Positions 17,625 to 26,937 of a stretch of 64,000 nt of DNA are shown one piece after another. The notes beneath the pieces were generated by a model. It did no database searches. It worked only from the letters and a program-made list of their open reading frames with translations, and was not told where the DNA came from. Within the stretch, counting starts at the first letter, position 1, and each line of letters begins with the position of its first letter. The stretch is from Acidithiobacillus marinus. GTDB lineage: Bacteria; Pseudomonadota; Gammaproteobacteria; Acidithiobacillales; Acidithiobacillaceae. A program made the position numbers and the translations under genes. The stretch covers positions 1 through 64,000 of the forward strand of contig NZ_MXAV01000056.1 in assembly GCF_002847505.1 (NCBI RefSeq). Direction: 5' to 3'.

Positions 17625-18281
17625 ATGAACAGAAGCAGAAACCATGATCTGGTGATTTTGGGGGGGACTTTCGATCCTATCCATTACGGGCATCTACGTG
17701 CCGTTGAAGAGGTCCGACAGGCCCTCAAAATTGCCGAAGTCATGCTGATTCCCGCCGGGCATCCGCCCCATCGCAAGAGCCCATGGGCTGCTGCACCGCA
17801 TCGCCTGGCCATGACCCGCATTGCCGTCGCCCACCACCCCCGTTTTACGGTCAGTGATCGGGAAGTCCATCGAGAGGGGCCATCCTATACGGTGGATACT
17901 TTGCGCAGCCTGCGCCAGGAGCGGCCCGATGCCCTGCTGGCCATGGTCATCGGCATGGATGCCTTCTTACGTTTTGATACCTGGCGCGACTGGCAGGAGA
18001 TTCTCGAGTTGACGCACCTGATCGTCACCGGACGACCCGGCTGGCCTGCGGCAGAACTTCCTGAGGCGCTGCGCCAAACCCTTTATCAGCGGCGTTGCGA
18101 CGATATTCAGCAACTGCGCCGGCAATCCGCCGGAGCCATTTTTTTTGAGACTATCACCGCTCTGGAGATATCCGCGACCAGCATTCGCAGCCTGCTGGCC
18201 AACGGTCAAAGTCCGCGTTTTCTGTTACCCGACGAAGTATTGGATTATATTGAACACGAGGGGCTCTATCAAAGCCCGTAA
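17625..18281 (+). CDS. nadD: Nicotinate-nucleotide adenylyltransferase NadD
   Basis: NadD adenylates nicotinate mononucleotide in NAD synthesis. The 218-residue protein has the nucleotidyltransferase start [16 protein letters not shown], the PPHR substrate loop, and the C-terminal EISATSIR motif matching SSTxIR. The reading frame is open well upstream, but conservation fixes ATG 17625. It heads the coupled run nadD-rsfS-rlmH, a common order in proteobacteria. Confidence 0.95.
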   Translation: MNRSRNHDLVILGGTFDPIHYGHLRAVEEVRQALKIAEVMLIPAGHPPHRKSPWAAAPHRLAMTRIAVAHHPRFTVSDREVHREGPSYTVDTLRSLRQERPDALLAMVIGMDAFLRFDTWRDWQEILELTHLIVTGRPGWPAAELPEALRQTLYQRRCDDIQQLRRQSAGAIFFETITALEISATSIRSLLANGQSPRFLLPDEVLDYIEHEGLYQSP

Positions 18282-18304
18282 ATCGACATAAAGGACCTTA
18301 GCAC

Positions 18305-18661
18305 TTGGCGACAGCAGAAAACCTCCGCGATTTGATCGTGACCGTTCTTGATGAACACAAAGCCTTGGATATCAAAACCATTGACGTCCGCCAACAAACG
18401 GATATCACCGACTATCTGATTATTGCCTCCGGTACTTCCGACCGTCATCTCAAGGCACTGGCGGATCACGTCATGGCGCGCATGCGCGAAGAGGGAGTTC
18501 GTCCGCTGGGCAAGGAGGGGCTCAGCGTAGGGGACTGGGCCCTGGTGGATCTGGGCGATGTCGTGGTCCATGTCATGCGCCCCGAAGTTCGTGACTTTTA
18601 CCAATTGGAACGCCTCTGGGGAGAACTTCCGCAATTGCGCGGTCAAAAAGAACGTCACTGA
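18305..18661 (+). CDS. rsfS: Ribosomal silencing factor RsfS
   Basis: RsfS binds L14 and prevents subunit joining when nutrients are short. The 118-residue protein begins at TTG 18305, preceded by AAAGGACC, and shows the DUF143 core DIKTIDVRQQTDITDYLII, ASGTSDRHLKALAD and GDVVVHVMRPEVRDFYQLE. The rare TTG start may keep expression low. It lies 23 bases after nadD and 21 before rlmH. Confidence 0.95.
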   Translation: MATAENLRDLIVTVLDEHKALDIKTIDVRQQTDITDYLIIASGTSDRHLKALADHVMARMREEGVRPLGKEGLSVGDWALVDLGDVVVHVMRPEVRDFYQLERLWGELPQLRGQKERH

Positions 18662-18682
18662 ATTCATCATGCGGTTTTGACC

Positions 18683-19156
18683 ATGCGTTTACGGATTCTG
18701 GCTATCGGCACCAAAATGCCTGCCTGGGTAGATAGTGGCGTGGCAGAATACACCGCCAGAATGCCGCCGCAGTGTCGGGTAGAGTGGCTGGCCCTGCCCA
18801 TGGCCAAAAGAGGTAAAAGCGGAGATCCGCTGCGCTGGCGCAAAGAGGAAGGCGAGCGGTTACACCATGCTACACCCGCAGGCTCCGAAATTGTTGCCCT
18901 GGAAGTCGGGGGCAGAATGCTCAGTAGTGAAGCTTTGGCACAACGGATGGATGGCTGGTTTCTGGGGGGGCGCGATGTGACTTTCTGGATTGGCGGGCCG
19001 GACGGACTGGATCCCGATCTACGCGCCGACTGGCAGTGGTCCCTGTCCCATCTGACCATGGCGCACCCGGTAGTGCGGGTGGTGGTGGCCGAACAGTTAT
19101 ACCGCGCCTGGAGCATTCAGGCTGGATTACCTTATCATCGTGGCGCAGAGGAGTGA
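18683..19156 (+). CDS. rlmH: 23S rRNA (pseudouridine1915-N3)-methyltransferase RlmH
   Basis: SPOUT methyltransferase acting on helix 69 of 23S rRNA. The 157-residue protein matches family length when started at ATG 18683 (MRLRILAIGTKMP); an in-frame TTG at 18677 is possible. The AdoMet knot is seen in FWIGGPDGL and LSLSHLTM-like SLSHLTMAHP, and the C terminus carries EQLYRAW and PYHRG. Confidence 0.95.
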   Translation: MRLRILAIGTKMPAWVDSGVAEYTARMPPQCRVEWLALPMAKRGKSGDPLRWRKEEGERLHHATPAGSEIVALEVGGRMLSSEALAQRMDGWFLGGRDVTFWIGGPDGLDPDLRADWQWSLSHLTMAHPVVRVVVAEQLYRAWSIQAGLPYHRGAEE

Positions 19157-19163
19157 CGCTGAC

Positions 19164-19604
19164 GTGAAGCAATTATTGTGGAAAAAACCTCTAGTAATCC
19201 GGGCGGGGCTGGCCCTGTTTCTGAGTGTCGGGCTGAGCGCCTGTGCACAGATGGTGGAAGTCAGTCCCCAGCAGAGCAGTTCCGACGCCATTGCCGTGCA
19301 GGCGGGAAGGGAAAGAATTCTGGCCCTTTCACCGGCAGTCAATGACAGCGAGCTGGTTCCCGCCAAGCGCGCCTTGGCCGCAGCGCAATCTGCCCAGTCC
19401 CGGGGCGAATATCTCCTCGCCGAACGCCAAACCCTGCTGGCGAAAGTCCTGCTCGACAATATTCAGGCCCGCCTCAATGCTTCTCCCCAGGATAGCCAGC
19501 GCCAGGCACTGCAAGGTCAAATCGCCAATTTGCAAAGCCAGATCGCCTCGACCCATCAGCAAATCGACGCCACCAAGGCCCAAATCGCCAAGGAGTCCCA
19601 ATAA
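19164..19604 (+). CDS. Lipoprotein, probably DUF4398 family
   Basis: A 146-residue protein starting at GTG 19164 behind GAGGAG. The signal peptide (LALFLSVGLSACAQ) ends in an LSAC lipobox, so it should be acylated and exported. The mature part is helical, with Ala/Gln repeats including LAAAQSAQSRGEYLLAERQ that resemble DUF4398 proteins, and ends in a coiled coil. It overlaps the next gene by one base (TAATG). The pair may be envelope structural proteins; no enzymatic role is evident. Confidence 0.7.
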   Translation: MKQLLWKKPLVIRAGLALFLSVGLSACAQMVEVSPQQSSSDAIAVQAGRERILALSPAVNDSELVPAKRALAAAQSAQSRGEYLLAERQTLLAKVLLDNIQARLNASPQDSQRQALQGQIANLQSQIASTHQQIDATKAQIAKESQ

Positions 19605-20509
19605 TGCGCGCCCATGCCCTGATTGCCGCCACCCTGCTGATCACCTGGCCGGTGCTGGCCAGCGCCGATCTCGCGACCACCCGGGTATTACAACAATCCT
19701 TGCAGCGCCTGCACAATGCCCAGCGCAGCGGTCCGGCCATTCCTCCCGAGACACTGTCTCGCCTGCACGAAACGCTGCAAATGATGACCCGTGATCAAAT
19801 AGATTCCAGATTATTTCAGGTCGATAAAGCCATATTTGACGCGCGCATGGCGGGGCTGCAGGCACAACGCCAAAGAAGCCACCAGCAGACCAGTCTCCAT
19901 AAGCTTCAGGAGCAGGTGCAATCCCTGAGCAAACAGCATCAGGCGCTGCAGAGTGAATATGCCCAACTGCGTCAACAGCTGGCCAGCAAAACCATGACGG
20001 GTGCTCAAACCCAGCATTTGCAGGCAGAAATCCAACAGCAAAAACAGATGTTACAGGCCGAAGAACAACACTTGGCGAATCTCGCCAAACAACCGCAAAG
20101 CACTGTCAGTCCACCACCCAGCAGTTCCGTCAGCAGCAGTAATGCCGCTCTGCCGTCCTATGGTAAGGCCTTGACCGTGTATGCCCAGGTGCGGGCCGCC
20201 AGCGATGGGGTCCATGTCAGCATGCCCGCCGACAGCCTATTCGGCAGTGATAACCGTTTGAGTCAGGATGGCGAGCAACGCCTACAGGCTATTTCCCGAA
20301 TCCTCAAGCAAAGTAACGTTCGGGAAATCCTGGTCCGGGTCGCGCCGCAGCCCCTTGGTGCCAATGTGGCTACCCAGCGTGCGGAAAGTATTTTACGCAG
20401 CCTGCGCCGCAATGGCGTGCCGGATCAGTCTCTGGCCCTGGCAACGGGTTCCGGCCTGCCAGCCGGCAGTGCCGAACTGCTCCTGGTGAATACCAGTCCT
20501 ACTTCGTGA
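19604..20509 (+). CDS. Exported coiled-coil protein with degenerate OmpA-like C-terminal domain
   Basis: A 301-residue protein with a signal peptide (LIAATLLITWPVLASA), a long Gln-rich coiled coil (about 70-165), a Ser/Pro linker and a C-terminal domain (about 190-300). That domain resembles OmpA/Pal peptidoglycan-binding domains: MPADSLFGSDNRLSQDGEQ, then NVATQRAESILRSLRRNGVP. The usual Asp and Arg that bind diaminopimelate are not clearly conserved, so binding is uncertain. It is coupled to the upstream lipoprotein and to maf (four-base overlap). No closer name can be given. Confidence 0.65.
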   Translation: MRAHALIAATLLITWPVLASADLATTRVLQQSLQRLHNAQRSGPAIPPETLSRLHETLQMMTRDQIDSRLFQVDKAIFDARMAGLQAQRQRSHQQTSLHKLQEQVQSLSKQHQALQSEYAQLRQQLASKTMTGAQTQHLQAEIQQQKQMLQAEEQHLANLAKQPQSTVSPPPSSSVSSSNAALPSYGKALTVYAQVRAASDGVHVSMPADSLFGSDNRLSQDGEQRLQAISRILKQSNVREILVRVAPQPLGANVATQRAESILRSLRRNGVPDQSLALATGSGLPAGSAELLLVNTSPTS

Positions 20510-21105
20510 GTCGCCTGATTCTGGCATCTGCCTCGCCGCGTCGTCTGGCGCTACTCCAACAACTGGGCTATGCCCCGGAGGTGCAGATTGCCAATGTGGA
20601 TGAAACACCCCACGCCGGTGAGGCTCCAGAAGTGTTGGCGCAGCGCCTGGCGCGGAGCAAAGCCCTGGCGGTGGCCACAGCGTACCCCAAAGATCTGGTA
20701 CTGGCGGCGGACACCGTGATAGCTCTGGGGGAACAGGCCTTTGGCAAAGCCCGGGATGCGGCGGCGGCTTATGCCATGTACGAACAGCTTGGTGGTCGGG
20801 AGCATCAGGTATTTACAGCCATTGCCCTGGTACAGGATGGCCAGATTCATTCGCACCTGCAGAGCAGCAGCGTCCAGCTGCGTGCGCTAACCGACCAGGA
20901 AATGCAGGCTTACTGGGCCAGTGGAGAACCCGCCGACAAGGCTGGTGCCTATGCCATCCAGGGACTTGGTGCCATCTTCGTGGAAAACCTGCAGGGCTCT
21001 TTCAGCGGGGTCATGGGCCTACCCCTTTTTGAAACGGCCCGACTTTTGTCTCGCTGTGGTTTGCCGCCCCCCGCACTGACGCCCGCATGGGCAGGTTCTG
21101 TATGA
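20506..21105 (+). CDS. maf: Maf-family nucleoside triphosphate pyrophosphatase
   Basis: Maf proteins hydrolyse dTTP/UTP or m7GTP and are linked to septum control. The 199-residue protein has LILASASPRR, LVLAADTVIAL and the GAYAIQGLGAIFV segment; the last favours the dTTP/UTP (YhdE-like) group. The start is GTG 20506, overlapping the preceding stop by four bases, and its TGA overlaps the rng ATG by four. The maf-rng order is typical of proteobacteria, although mreBCD is missing upstream. Confidence 0.93.
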   Translation: MSRLILASASPRRLALLQQLGYAPEVQIANVDETPHAGEAPEVLAQRLARSKALAVATAYPKDLVLAADTVIALGEQAFGKARDAAAAYAMYEQLGGREHQVFTAIALVQDGQIHSHLQSSSVQLRALTDQEMQAYWASGEPADKAGAYAIQGLGAIFVENLQGSFSGVMGLPLFETARLLSRCGLPPPALTPAWAGSV

Positions 21106-22592
21106 GCGAAGAACTCCTCATTAATGTTACCCCCCAGGAGATCCGCGCTGCTCTGGTAGATAACGGCGTCCTCCAGGAACTGCAGGTGGAACGCAGCGGT
21201 CATCGCGGCCTCGTCGGAAACATCTACAAAGGCGTGGTCCGCCGGGTACTACCGGGGATGCAAGCGGCTTTTGTCGACGTCGGACTGGATCGCACGGCTT
21301 TTCTGCACGCCGCCGACATTCAGGATGACAGCGAAGAACTGCAGGGTGAAACCGATATCGAAACCCGCCCCGGCCATCATGAAATTCGCAATGTGTGTAC
21401 GCTGCTGCATGAAGGTCAGGAAGTGCTGGTGCAAGTCATCAAGGATCCCGTCGGCAGCAAGGGGGCTCGCTTGACCACCCGCATCACGCTGCCCGGAAGA
21501 TATCTGGTGTATATGCCCTTTGTTCCTCGTCTTGGAGTTTCCACCCGCATTGAATCGCCGGAAGAACGCACCCGTCTTAAGGAAGAACTCAAAGCCGTCA
21601 TCCCTGGAGCTGAGGCGGGAGGCTATATTATCCGAACCCTCTCCGAAGGCGTTGAGCGTCAGGATTTTGCTGGCGACATTGACTTTTTGCGGCGCTTGTG
21701 GAGCTCCATCTGCCGGCAACTGGAGAACCATTCGGCACCCTGCCAGATTCATACGGACCTCAACCTCGCCATGCGCATGATGCGGGATGTCATGTCCGAC
21801 AATATCGAGCGGGTGCGTATCGACTCCCGGGAAACCTATGATGCGGCGTTACATTTTTGCCAGGGTGTCATTCCCGAAGTCGCTGATCGTATAGAACATT
21901 ACAGCGGGGAAAGACCTCTTTTTGATTTGTACAATGTGGAAGACGAAATCGAAAGAGCCCTGCAAAGTCGGGTCACCCTCAAATCCGGCGCCTATCTGAT
22001 TATCGACCAGACCGAGGCGTTGACCACCGTGGATGTGAATACCGGCGGTTTTGTCGGGCGGCGCAATCAGGAAGACACCATTTTCAAAACCAATCTGGAA
22101 GCGGCCGCCGCCATCGCCCGACAAATGCGCTTGCGCAATATCGGCGGAATGATCATCATTGATTTCATTGACATGGATGATGACGAGCACAAAAGACGGG
22201 TGCAGCGGGCCCTGGAAAAAGCCATTCAGAATGATCGCACCCGTTGTAACATCACCCAGATTTCGGCCCTTGGCCTGGTGGAAATGACACGCAAGCGGAC
22301 CCGCGAAAGCCTTCGCCAAACTCTCTGCGAACCCTGCTCCTACTGCCACGGCCGGGGTTTTCTCAAAACCGCCGAAACCATCTGCTACGAAATTCTGCGG
22401 GAAATTGTCCGGGAAAGCCGGGCCTATCCCGCCGAACGCTTCGTCGTCCTCGCTTCACAAATGGTCATGGACAAACTGCTGGACGAAGAAAGCACCAGTC
22501 TTGCCGCCCTGGAGGAATTCATCGGCCGCCCCATCAAGGTTCAGGCCGAAGCCACCTACACTCAGGAGCAGTACGACATCATCCTGATGTAA
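21102..22592 (+). CDS. rng: Ribonuclease G
   Basis: RNase G processes 16S rRNA 5' ends and some mRNAs. At 496 residues it lacks the long C-terminal scaffold of RNase E. It shows the S1 region (GNIYKGVVRRVLPGMQAAFVD), the catalytic DNase I-like region with VDVNTGGFVG and IIDFIDM, and the Zn-link CEPCSYCHGRG. ATG 21102 overlaps the maf stop (ATGA); an in-frame ATG at 21087 is inside maf and less likely. It ends the operon that begins with nadD. Confidence 0.95.
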   Translation: MSEELLINVTPQEIRAALVDNGVLQELQVERSGHRGLVGNIYKGVVRRVLPGMQAAFVDVGLDRTAFLHAADIQDDSEELQGETDIETRPGHHEIRNVCTLLHEGQEVLVQVIKDPVGSKGARLTTRITLPGRYLVYMPFVPRLGVSTRIESPEERTRLKEELKAVIPGAEAGGYIIRTLSEGVERQDFAGDIDFLRRLWSSICRQLENHSAPCQIHTDLNLAMRMMRDVMSDNIERVRIDSRETYDAALHFCQGVIPEVADRIEHYSGERPLFDLYNVEDEIERALQSRVTLKSGAYLIIDQTEALTTVDVNTGGFVGRRNQEDTIFKTNLEAAAAIARQMRLRNIGGMIIIDFIDMDDDEHKRRVQRALEKAIQNDRTRCNITQISALGLVEMTRKRTRESLRQTLCEPCSYCHGRGFLKTAETICYEILREIVRESRAYPAERFVVLASQMVMDKLLDEESTSLAALEEFIGRPIKVQAEATYTQEQYDIILM

Positions 22593-22626
22593 GTCCCTCA
22601 GGTTGTGGTGCTGGCCGCTGGCCGCC

Positions 22627-22905
22627 TCAATCTGCCGGCTGGGTGATGATCTGGGGACGCAGGCGGGCCACGATTTTCGGGCTCAGCACCGCACCCAGAG
22701 CGGCGGGCCCCGGAAAGGGGCCGTGAGCCTCACGAAAAGCGACAATGGCGGCCGCCCGTTTTTTACCCACGCCTTTCAAACAGCGCAACTGCTCGGCATT
22801 GGCCTGATTGATATTGACCTGGGCCGGACAGTTTTTGCCCTTGGCCCAAGCCAGATGGCTGCTCGACAGCAGCATCAGAACCAGCAAGAGAATGCCGCGC
22901 AGCAT
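22627..22905 (-). CDS. ComEA-like helix-hairpin-helix DNA-binding protein
   Basis: A 92-residue secreted protein with a signal peptide (ILLLVLMLLSSSHLAWA) and a single helix-hairpin-helix domain: VNINQANAEQLRCLKGVGKKRAAAIVAFR. Periplasmic proteins of this type bind incoming DNA during natural transformation. A dprA gene elsewhere in the window (46185-47282) fits a transformation pathway. It is the last gene of the minus-strand run from thiD, two bases after the HIT gene. Confidence 0.85.
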   Translation of the reverse strand: MLRGILLLVLMLLSSSHLAWAKGKNCPAQVNINQANAEQLRCLKGVGKKRAAAIVAFREAHGPFPGPAALGAVLSPKIVARLRPQIITQPAD

Positions 22906-22907
22906 AT

Positions 22908-23303
22908 TCAGTCCTGTAACGCCCTGCGAATCTGCTCGCCCATGGCGGCCAGGTCCTGCGCCGAAGTGTCCTTGGCATGGGCAAAATTCAGGTCGGGAAT
23001 GGCATTCATGGGAATCAGATGCACATGGGTGTGGGGCACTTCCAGACCGGCGACCATCACCCCGACCCGCTTGCAGCCCGTAACCTTTTCCAGGGCCGGG
23101 ACCACCCGCTTAGCAAAGGGGAGCAGCCCTGCCAGGGTGGGATCATCCAGGGTAAATAGATAATCATGCTCTTTTTTGGGGATGACCAGGGTATGTCCGG
23201 GGCGTACCGGGCGGATATCCAGAAAGGCCAGATAATGCTCGTCTTCCAGCAGTTTCTGGGCAGGGATTTCTCCCTGGATGATGCGGGTAAAGAGGGTCGT
23301 CAT
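22908..23303 (-). CDS. HIT-family nucleotide hydrolase (HinT-like)
   Basis: A 131-residue histidine-triad protein. The catalytic HxHxH is in [10 protein letters not shown], and the N-terminal [19 protein letters not shown] is typical of HinT-type purine nucleoside phosphoramidases. Its ATG overlaps the hemL stop by four bases, so it is translated with hemL. The physiological substrate is not evident. Confidence 0.9.
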   Translation of the reverse strand: MTTLFTRIIQGEIPAQKLLEDEHYLAFLDIRPVRPGHTLVIPKKEHDYLFTLDDPTLAGLLPFAKRVVPALEKVTGCKRVGVMVAGLEVPHTHVHLIPMNAIPDLNFAHAKDTSAQDLAAMGEQIRRALQD

Positions 23304-24592
23304 TGCTTCTCCTTCAACTCAGCCAGAACCTGTTCCGCCGCATCCAGGGTGGCGGCAATTTCAGCATCACCGTGGGCGGCGGAAACAAAGCCCGCTTCAT
23401 AGGCGCTGGGGGCCAGATAAACCCCTCGCGCCAGCAGGCCATGAAAAAATTGCGCATAGCGCTGACTATCGGCACGCATCACCGCGTCAAAACTGCGGAC
23501 CGGCTCGTCACTGAAAAACCAGCCGAACATGGCTGGCACCTGATTGATTTGCATAGGAATCCCAGCTGCCTCGGCGCGCTCGGCAAGGCCCGCGCACAAT
23601 TTTTGGGTTTGCCGGGCCAGTTGTTCGTGAAATCCGGGAGCGGTCAACAGGCGCAGGGTCTGCAGACCAGCCGCCATGGCCACCGGATTTCCCGACAGGG
23701 TTCCCGCCTGATACACCGGACCATTGGGAGCCAGATATTCCATGATGTCGCGGGGCCCTCCTACCGCTCCCACCGGTAATCCGCCTCCGATGATTTTACC
23801 GAAAGTCGTCAAATCCGGACGAACCCCATAAAGACTTTGGGCACCCCCCAAAGCCAGCCGGAAACCGGTCATGACTTCATCAAATATCAACACGCATTCG
23901 TACTGATCACAGAGCGCTCGCAGCCCCTCCAGAAAACCCGGCTCGGGCGGGACGCAACCCATATTCCCGGCGACGGGCTCGACAATGATGGTGGCTATAT
24001 CAAAGCCATATTGATGCATCATGGCTTCTACGGCGGAAAGATCATTATAGGGAAGCACCAGGGTATCCTGACTGACCTCACGAGGAATCCCGGCGCTGGA
24101 GGGCTGACCCAGGGTCAGCGCACCGGAACCGGCCTTCACCAGCAGGCTATCGCTGTGTCCATGATAGTTTCCTTCAAATTTGATGATTTTATCGCGCCCG
24201 GTATAGCCTCGCGCCAAACGGATGGCGGTCATGACCGCTTCGGTACCACTGGAAGTCATACGCACCGACTCCAAGCCGGGAACCAGTGAACAGACCATCT
24301 CGGCCATATCCACTTCAATGGCCGTAGGGGCACCAAAACCCAGACCCTTATCGACCTGGGCATGCACTGCAGCGCGAACTTCGGGATGATTGTGTCCGAG
24401 AATCATCGGCCCCCAGGAGCCGACATAGTCAATGTAGCGCTTGCCTTCCACGTCCCAAAAATACGCCCCTTCGGCGTGATCCATGAATACCGGATCTCCA
24501 CCCACACCACGAAAGGCGCGCACCGGAGAATTCACGCCCCCAGGAATACACTGCTGGGCTGCCTGAAACAAATCGTGTGAAGTCTGTGTCAT
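23300..24592 (-). CDS. hemL: Glutamate-1-semialdehyde 2,1-aminomutase
   Basis: PLP enzyme that turns glutamate-1-semialdehyde into 5-aminolevulinate for heme, siroheme and cobalamin. The 430-residue protein has the PLP lysine in [11 protein letters not shown], the glycine-rich [10 protein letters not shown] and FDEVMTGFR. Two adjacent ATGs exist (24595, 24592); GGAG lies five bases from the second, which is used here. It sits between thiE and the HIT gene on the minus strand. Confidence 0.96.
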   Translation of the reverse strand: MTQTSHDLFQAAQQCIPGGVNSPVRAFRGVGGDPVFMDHAEGAYFWDVEGKRYIDYVGSWGPMILGHNHPEVRAAVHAQVDKGLGFGAPTAIEVDMAEMVCSLVPGLESVRMTSSGTEAVMTAIRLARGYTGRDKIIKFEGNYHGHSDSLLVKAGSGALTLGQPSSAGIPREVSQDTLVLPYNDLSAVEAMMHQYGFDIATIIVEPVAGNMGCVPPEPGFLEGLRALCDQYECVLIFDEVMTGFRLALGGAQSLYGVRPDLTTFGKIIGGGLPVGAVGGPRDIMEYLAPNGPVYQAGTLSGNPVAMAAGLQTLRLLTAPGFHEQLARQTQKLCAGLAERAEAAGIPMQINQVPAMFGWFFSDEPVRSFDAVMRADSQRYAQFFHGLLARGVYLAPSAYEAGFVSAAHGDAEIAATLDAAEQVLAELKEKQ

Positions 24593-24600
24593 CATTTCTC

Positions 24601-25269
24601 CTATGATTCCTTTCCTGAATCATCAAACAAGGCTGCAAAGCGCCGGGCTGCCAGCTCTACCGCCCCGGTCTGCTCCGGAGCAAACACTCCGGAGATTACC
24701 GCCAGGGCATTCGCACCAGCGGCGATTAGTTGGCTACCATTATCCTCTGTAATGCCGCCGATGGCGACCAAGGGAATATCCAGCTCGGCCCGCGCCTGTT
24801 GCAAAACCTGCAGATCCACCGGTGTTGCCTGGGGTTTGCTGGGCGAAGGGAAAAAAGCGCCGAAAGCGACATAATCGGCGCCATCCCGGAGCGCCTGTCG
24901 GGCTTTGTCCAGGGAGGCATAGCAGGACACGCCAATGCACAGTTGCGGACCGAAAGTCTGCCGTAAAGCCGCCACAGGGGCATCCTCTGCGCCCACATGC
25001 AGAGCGGGCGCCTGCACGGCCCGGGCCAGCTCCGGGTCATCATTGACCACAAACAGAGCATCGTGTTGCGCGCACAAATCCCGAAGCGCGCTGGCCTGCT
25101 GGCGTCGCCGCAGTCCATCCCGCAGGGGATCCCCTTTATCCCGATACTGGAGGATACGCGCCCCGCCGCGCAAGGCCGCTTCGGCTTTTTCCAGAAAAAC
25201 CGGCTCCGGCATCCAATGCGCGTCAGTAATGACATATAAACCGGCGATGGTATGTTTATCCCTGTTCAT
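24601..25269 (-). CDS. thiE: Thiamine-phosphate synthase
   Basis: ThiE couples HMP-pyrophosphate and thiazole phosphate to give thiamine phosphate. The TIM-barrel protein (222 residues from ATG 25269, 224 from ATG 25275) has [34 protein letters not shown] with its diphosphate-binding residues, and [13 protein letters not shown] five bases before 25269 favours that start. It overlaps the end of thiD by 14 bases. No TPP riboswitch is visible upstream of the run. Confidence 0.94.
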   Translation of the reverse strand: MNRDKHTIAGLYVITDAHWMPEPVFLEKAEAALRGGARILQYRDKGDPLRDGLRRRQQASALRDLCAQHDALFVVNDDPELARAVQAPALHVGAEDAPVAALRQTFGPQLCIGVSCYASLDKARQALRDGADYVAFGAFFPSPSKPQATPVDLQVLQQARAELDIPLVAIGGITEDNGSQLIAAGANALAVISGVFAPEQTGAVELAARRFAALFDDSGKES

Positions 25270-26059
25270 GGGCATCCTGTGTGGCTTCGCGCTGATAAAA
25301 GCGTCGGGGAAAATACTGACCGCGTCCCAGAGGATAGGCCTGACGCAAGGCTGCGTGGGTAAAGTCGAGGGCTTCCTGCACCGCCTGCTGCAGTTCTATC
25401 CCCTTGGCCAGCCCTGCAGCAATGGCCGAAGCCAAGGTACATCCCGAACCATGATAATGCTGTGGCAGCCACTGCTGTACATACATCTGCTGCTGGCGCC
25501 CGTGATGATACAGGCGGTTTTCCAGTTCCGGCGTATCTCCATGCCCCCCGGTGATCAGCACCCAAGTCGCACCGTGCTGGTTGAGCCACGCAGCAGCGCT
25601 TTCCAGATCCGGAACGGCAGCCAGCAACAGCGCCTCCGGTGCGTTGGGGGTGAGGATGGTGATTTTAGGCAGGAGCTCGTGAATCAATGTCTCACGCAAT
25701 CCCGCCAACGCCAGGGAAGTACCCCCTCCAGCCGCCATGACCGGATCCAACACCACGGGAATATCTGGATACTGCTCCAGCCAATCTGCCAGCGCAGCAG
25801 CCATTTGCGCAGATCCCAACATGCCAATTTTGATCACCCGCACCGGGATATCGTCCATAATGGCCTGGGCCTGTTGCAAGCATTCTGCCGGTGGCACCAG
25901 ACTGAAGCACTGGACATTGACGGAATCCTGCACCGTCAGTGCGGTAATGGCCGTACAGCCATGCACGCCCAAACTGGCAAGGGTCAGCAGATCCGCCTGA
26001 ATACCGGCACCCGCGCTGGGATCCGAACCACCAATACTGAGAACTACCGGGGGATGCAT
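25256..26059 (-). CDS. thiD: Hydroxymethylpyrimidine/phosphomethylpyrimidine kinase
   Basis: ThiD phosphorylates HMP and HMP-phosphate to the pyrophosphate used by ThiE. The ribokinase-fold protein (267 residues) shows SIGGSDPSAGAGIQADL, VLDPVMAAGGG and the C-terminal HGSGCTLASAIAAGLA anion hole with its catalytic Asp region. ATG 26059 is favoured; an in-frame TTG lies at 26065. Overlap with thiE implies coupled synthesis. The product thiamine diphosphate is the cofactor of the large ThDP enzyme at 55.5 kb. Confidence 0.95.
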   Translation of the reverse strand: MHPPVVLSIGGSDPSAGAGIQADLLTLASLGVHGCTAITALTVQDSVNVQCFSLVPPAECLQQAQAIMDDIPVRVIKIGMLGSAQMAAALADWLEQYPDIPVVLDPVMAAGGGTSLALAGLRETLIHELLPKITILTPNAPEALLLAAVPDLESAAAWLNQHGATWVLITGGHGDTPELENRLYHHGRQQQMYVQQWLPQHYHGSGCTLASAIAAGLAKGIELQQAVQEALDFTHAALRQAYPLGRGQYFPRRFYQREATQDAHEQG

Positions 26060-26145
26060 GGACAACCCGCAAAACCGGCAGGAAAATTGCTTTTATTTGC
26101 CACGCAGATCCTATCCTAACGACATACTTCATGGAGGAAAAACAC

Positions 26146-26880
26146 ATGCGGCAATTGCCGGAATTGAGTCTATCAGAAAAACTGGTCCATACGGGATTTA
26201 TTTTCCTGGTGGGGTTGGGCCTTTTGGTCGCAGAAGCCTATGTATACATTACAGTAGGTGGTAAAAATGGGCTAACTGTTCAAGCAGTTGCCCAACACTA
26301 TTATGGCAATCGCAGTTCCAGTACCTTGCAAAGCGTGTTGCCGCGCATGATGGGTTACGCAGGCATGTCAGCGGCTGATAAACCGAAAATGGTCGCGGCG
26401 GTCAATCACTGGATTGCCTCAGGCGAAACAGAAGCCGACTACAACGCGGCTATCAAACCCCTGATTGCTGGAAACTGTCTGAAATGTCATAGCGTAGCCA
26501 TGAGCAAGGTGCTGCATAATCCGCCTCTGGTGACTTATGGGGACGTTAAAACCGTGGCTAAAGTGGATACGGGCATGAGCCTGAGTACCATGCTGCTAAA
26601 TGGCATGATCCATCTCACCACCCTCGGCGTTATTTTTTGGATCGCTGGCTGGATTTTCAGCAGGTCACGTTTCCCCAACCGTCTCAAATACACCCTGATC
26701 ATCCTGCCTTTCATTGCCATGCTGGTAGATTTCAGTGGTTGGTTCCTGACCCACCAGAATCCTGCTTTCGTCTGGCTGGTGCTGATTGGCGGAGCGCTGT
26801 CTTGTCCCATTGCCCTGCTGGAGATGTTCTTGAGTTTGATTCAGATGTGGTTGGTGAAACCCCGTCTACAACCAGCCTGA
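26146..26880 (+). CDS. Membrane-bound monoheme cytochrome c protein
   Basis: A 244-residue inner-membrane protein. An N-terminal membrane helix (about 15-35) is followed by a periplasmic segment holding one CxxCH heme c site, NCLKCHS (about 110-116). Three or more hydrophobic helices come next (about 145-240), with sequences such as TLGVIFWIAGWIFS and LVLIGGALSCPIALLEM. ATG 26146 has GGAGG eight bases upstream and is preferred over the ATG at 26131. No partner oxidase or reductase gene is adjacent, and a terminator follows. It may pass electrons to a quinone or oxidase, but this is inference. Confidence 0.72.
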   Translation: MRQLPELSLSEKLVHTGFIFLVGLGLLVAEAYVYITVGGKNGLTVQAVAQHYYGNRSSSTLQSVLPRMMGYAGMSAADKPKMVAAVNHWIASGETEADYNAAIKPLIAGNCLKCHSVAMSKVLHNPPLVTYGDVKTVAKVDTGMSLSTMLLNGMIHLTTLGVIFWIAGWIFSRSRFPNRLKYTLIILPFIAMLVDFSGWFLTHQNPAFVWLVLIGGALSCPIALLEMFLSLIQMWLVKPRLQPA

Positions 26881-26905
26881 AAAGCCCTGTTCCACCAGCT
26901 TTCCT

Positions 26906-26926
26906 AACCCCCGCAAGGGGGTTTTA
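26906..26926 (+). terminator. Intrinsic terminator after the membrane cytochrome gene
   Basis: AACCCCC (26906-26912), loop GCAA, GGGGGTT (26917-26923) and a short T run form a compact rho-independent terminator, 25 bases after the stop codon. Confidence 0.85.
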
Positions 26927-26937
26927 TAAATTGTACA

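Noticed and set aside
24935-26119. Long plus-strand open frame opposite thiE and thiD
   Set aside because: Antisense shadow; thiD and thiE on the minus strand carry all family motifs.
26060-26145. Possible TPP riboswitch before thiD
   Set aside because: The gap is short and lacks the conserved THI-box CUGAGA and the second conserved stem sequence.
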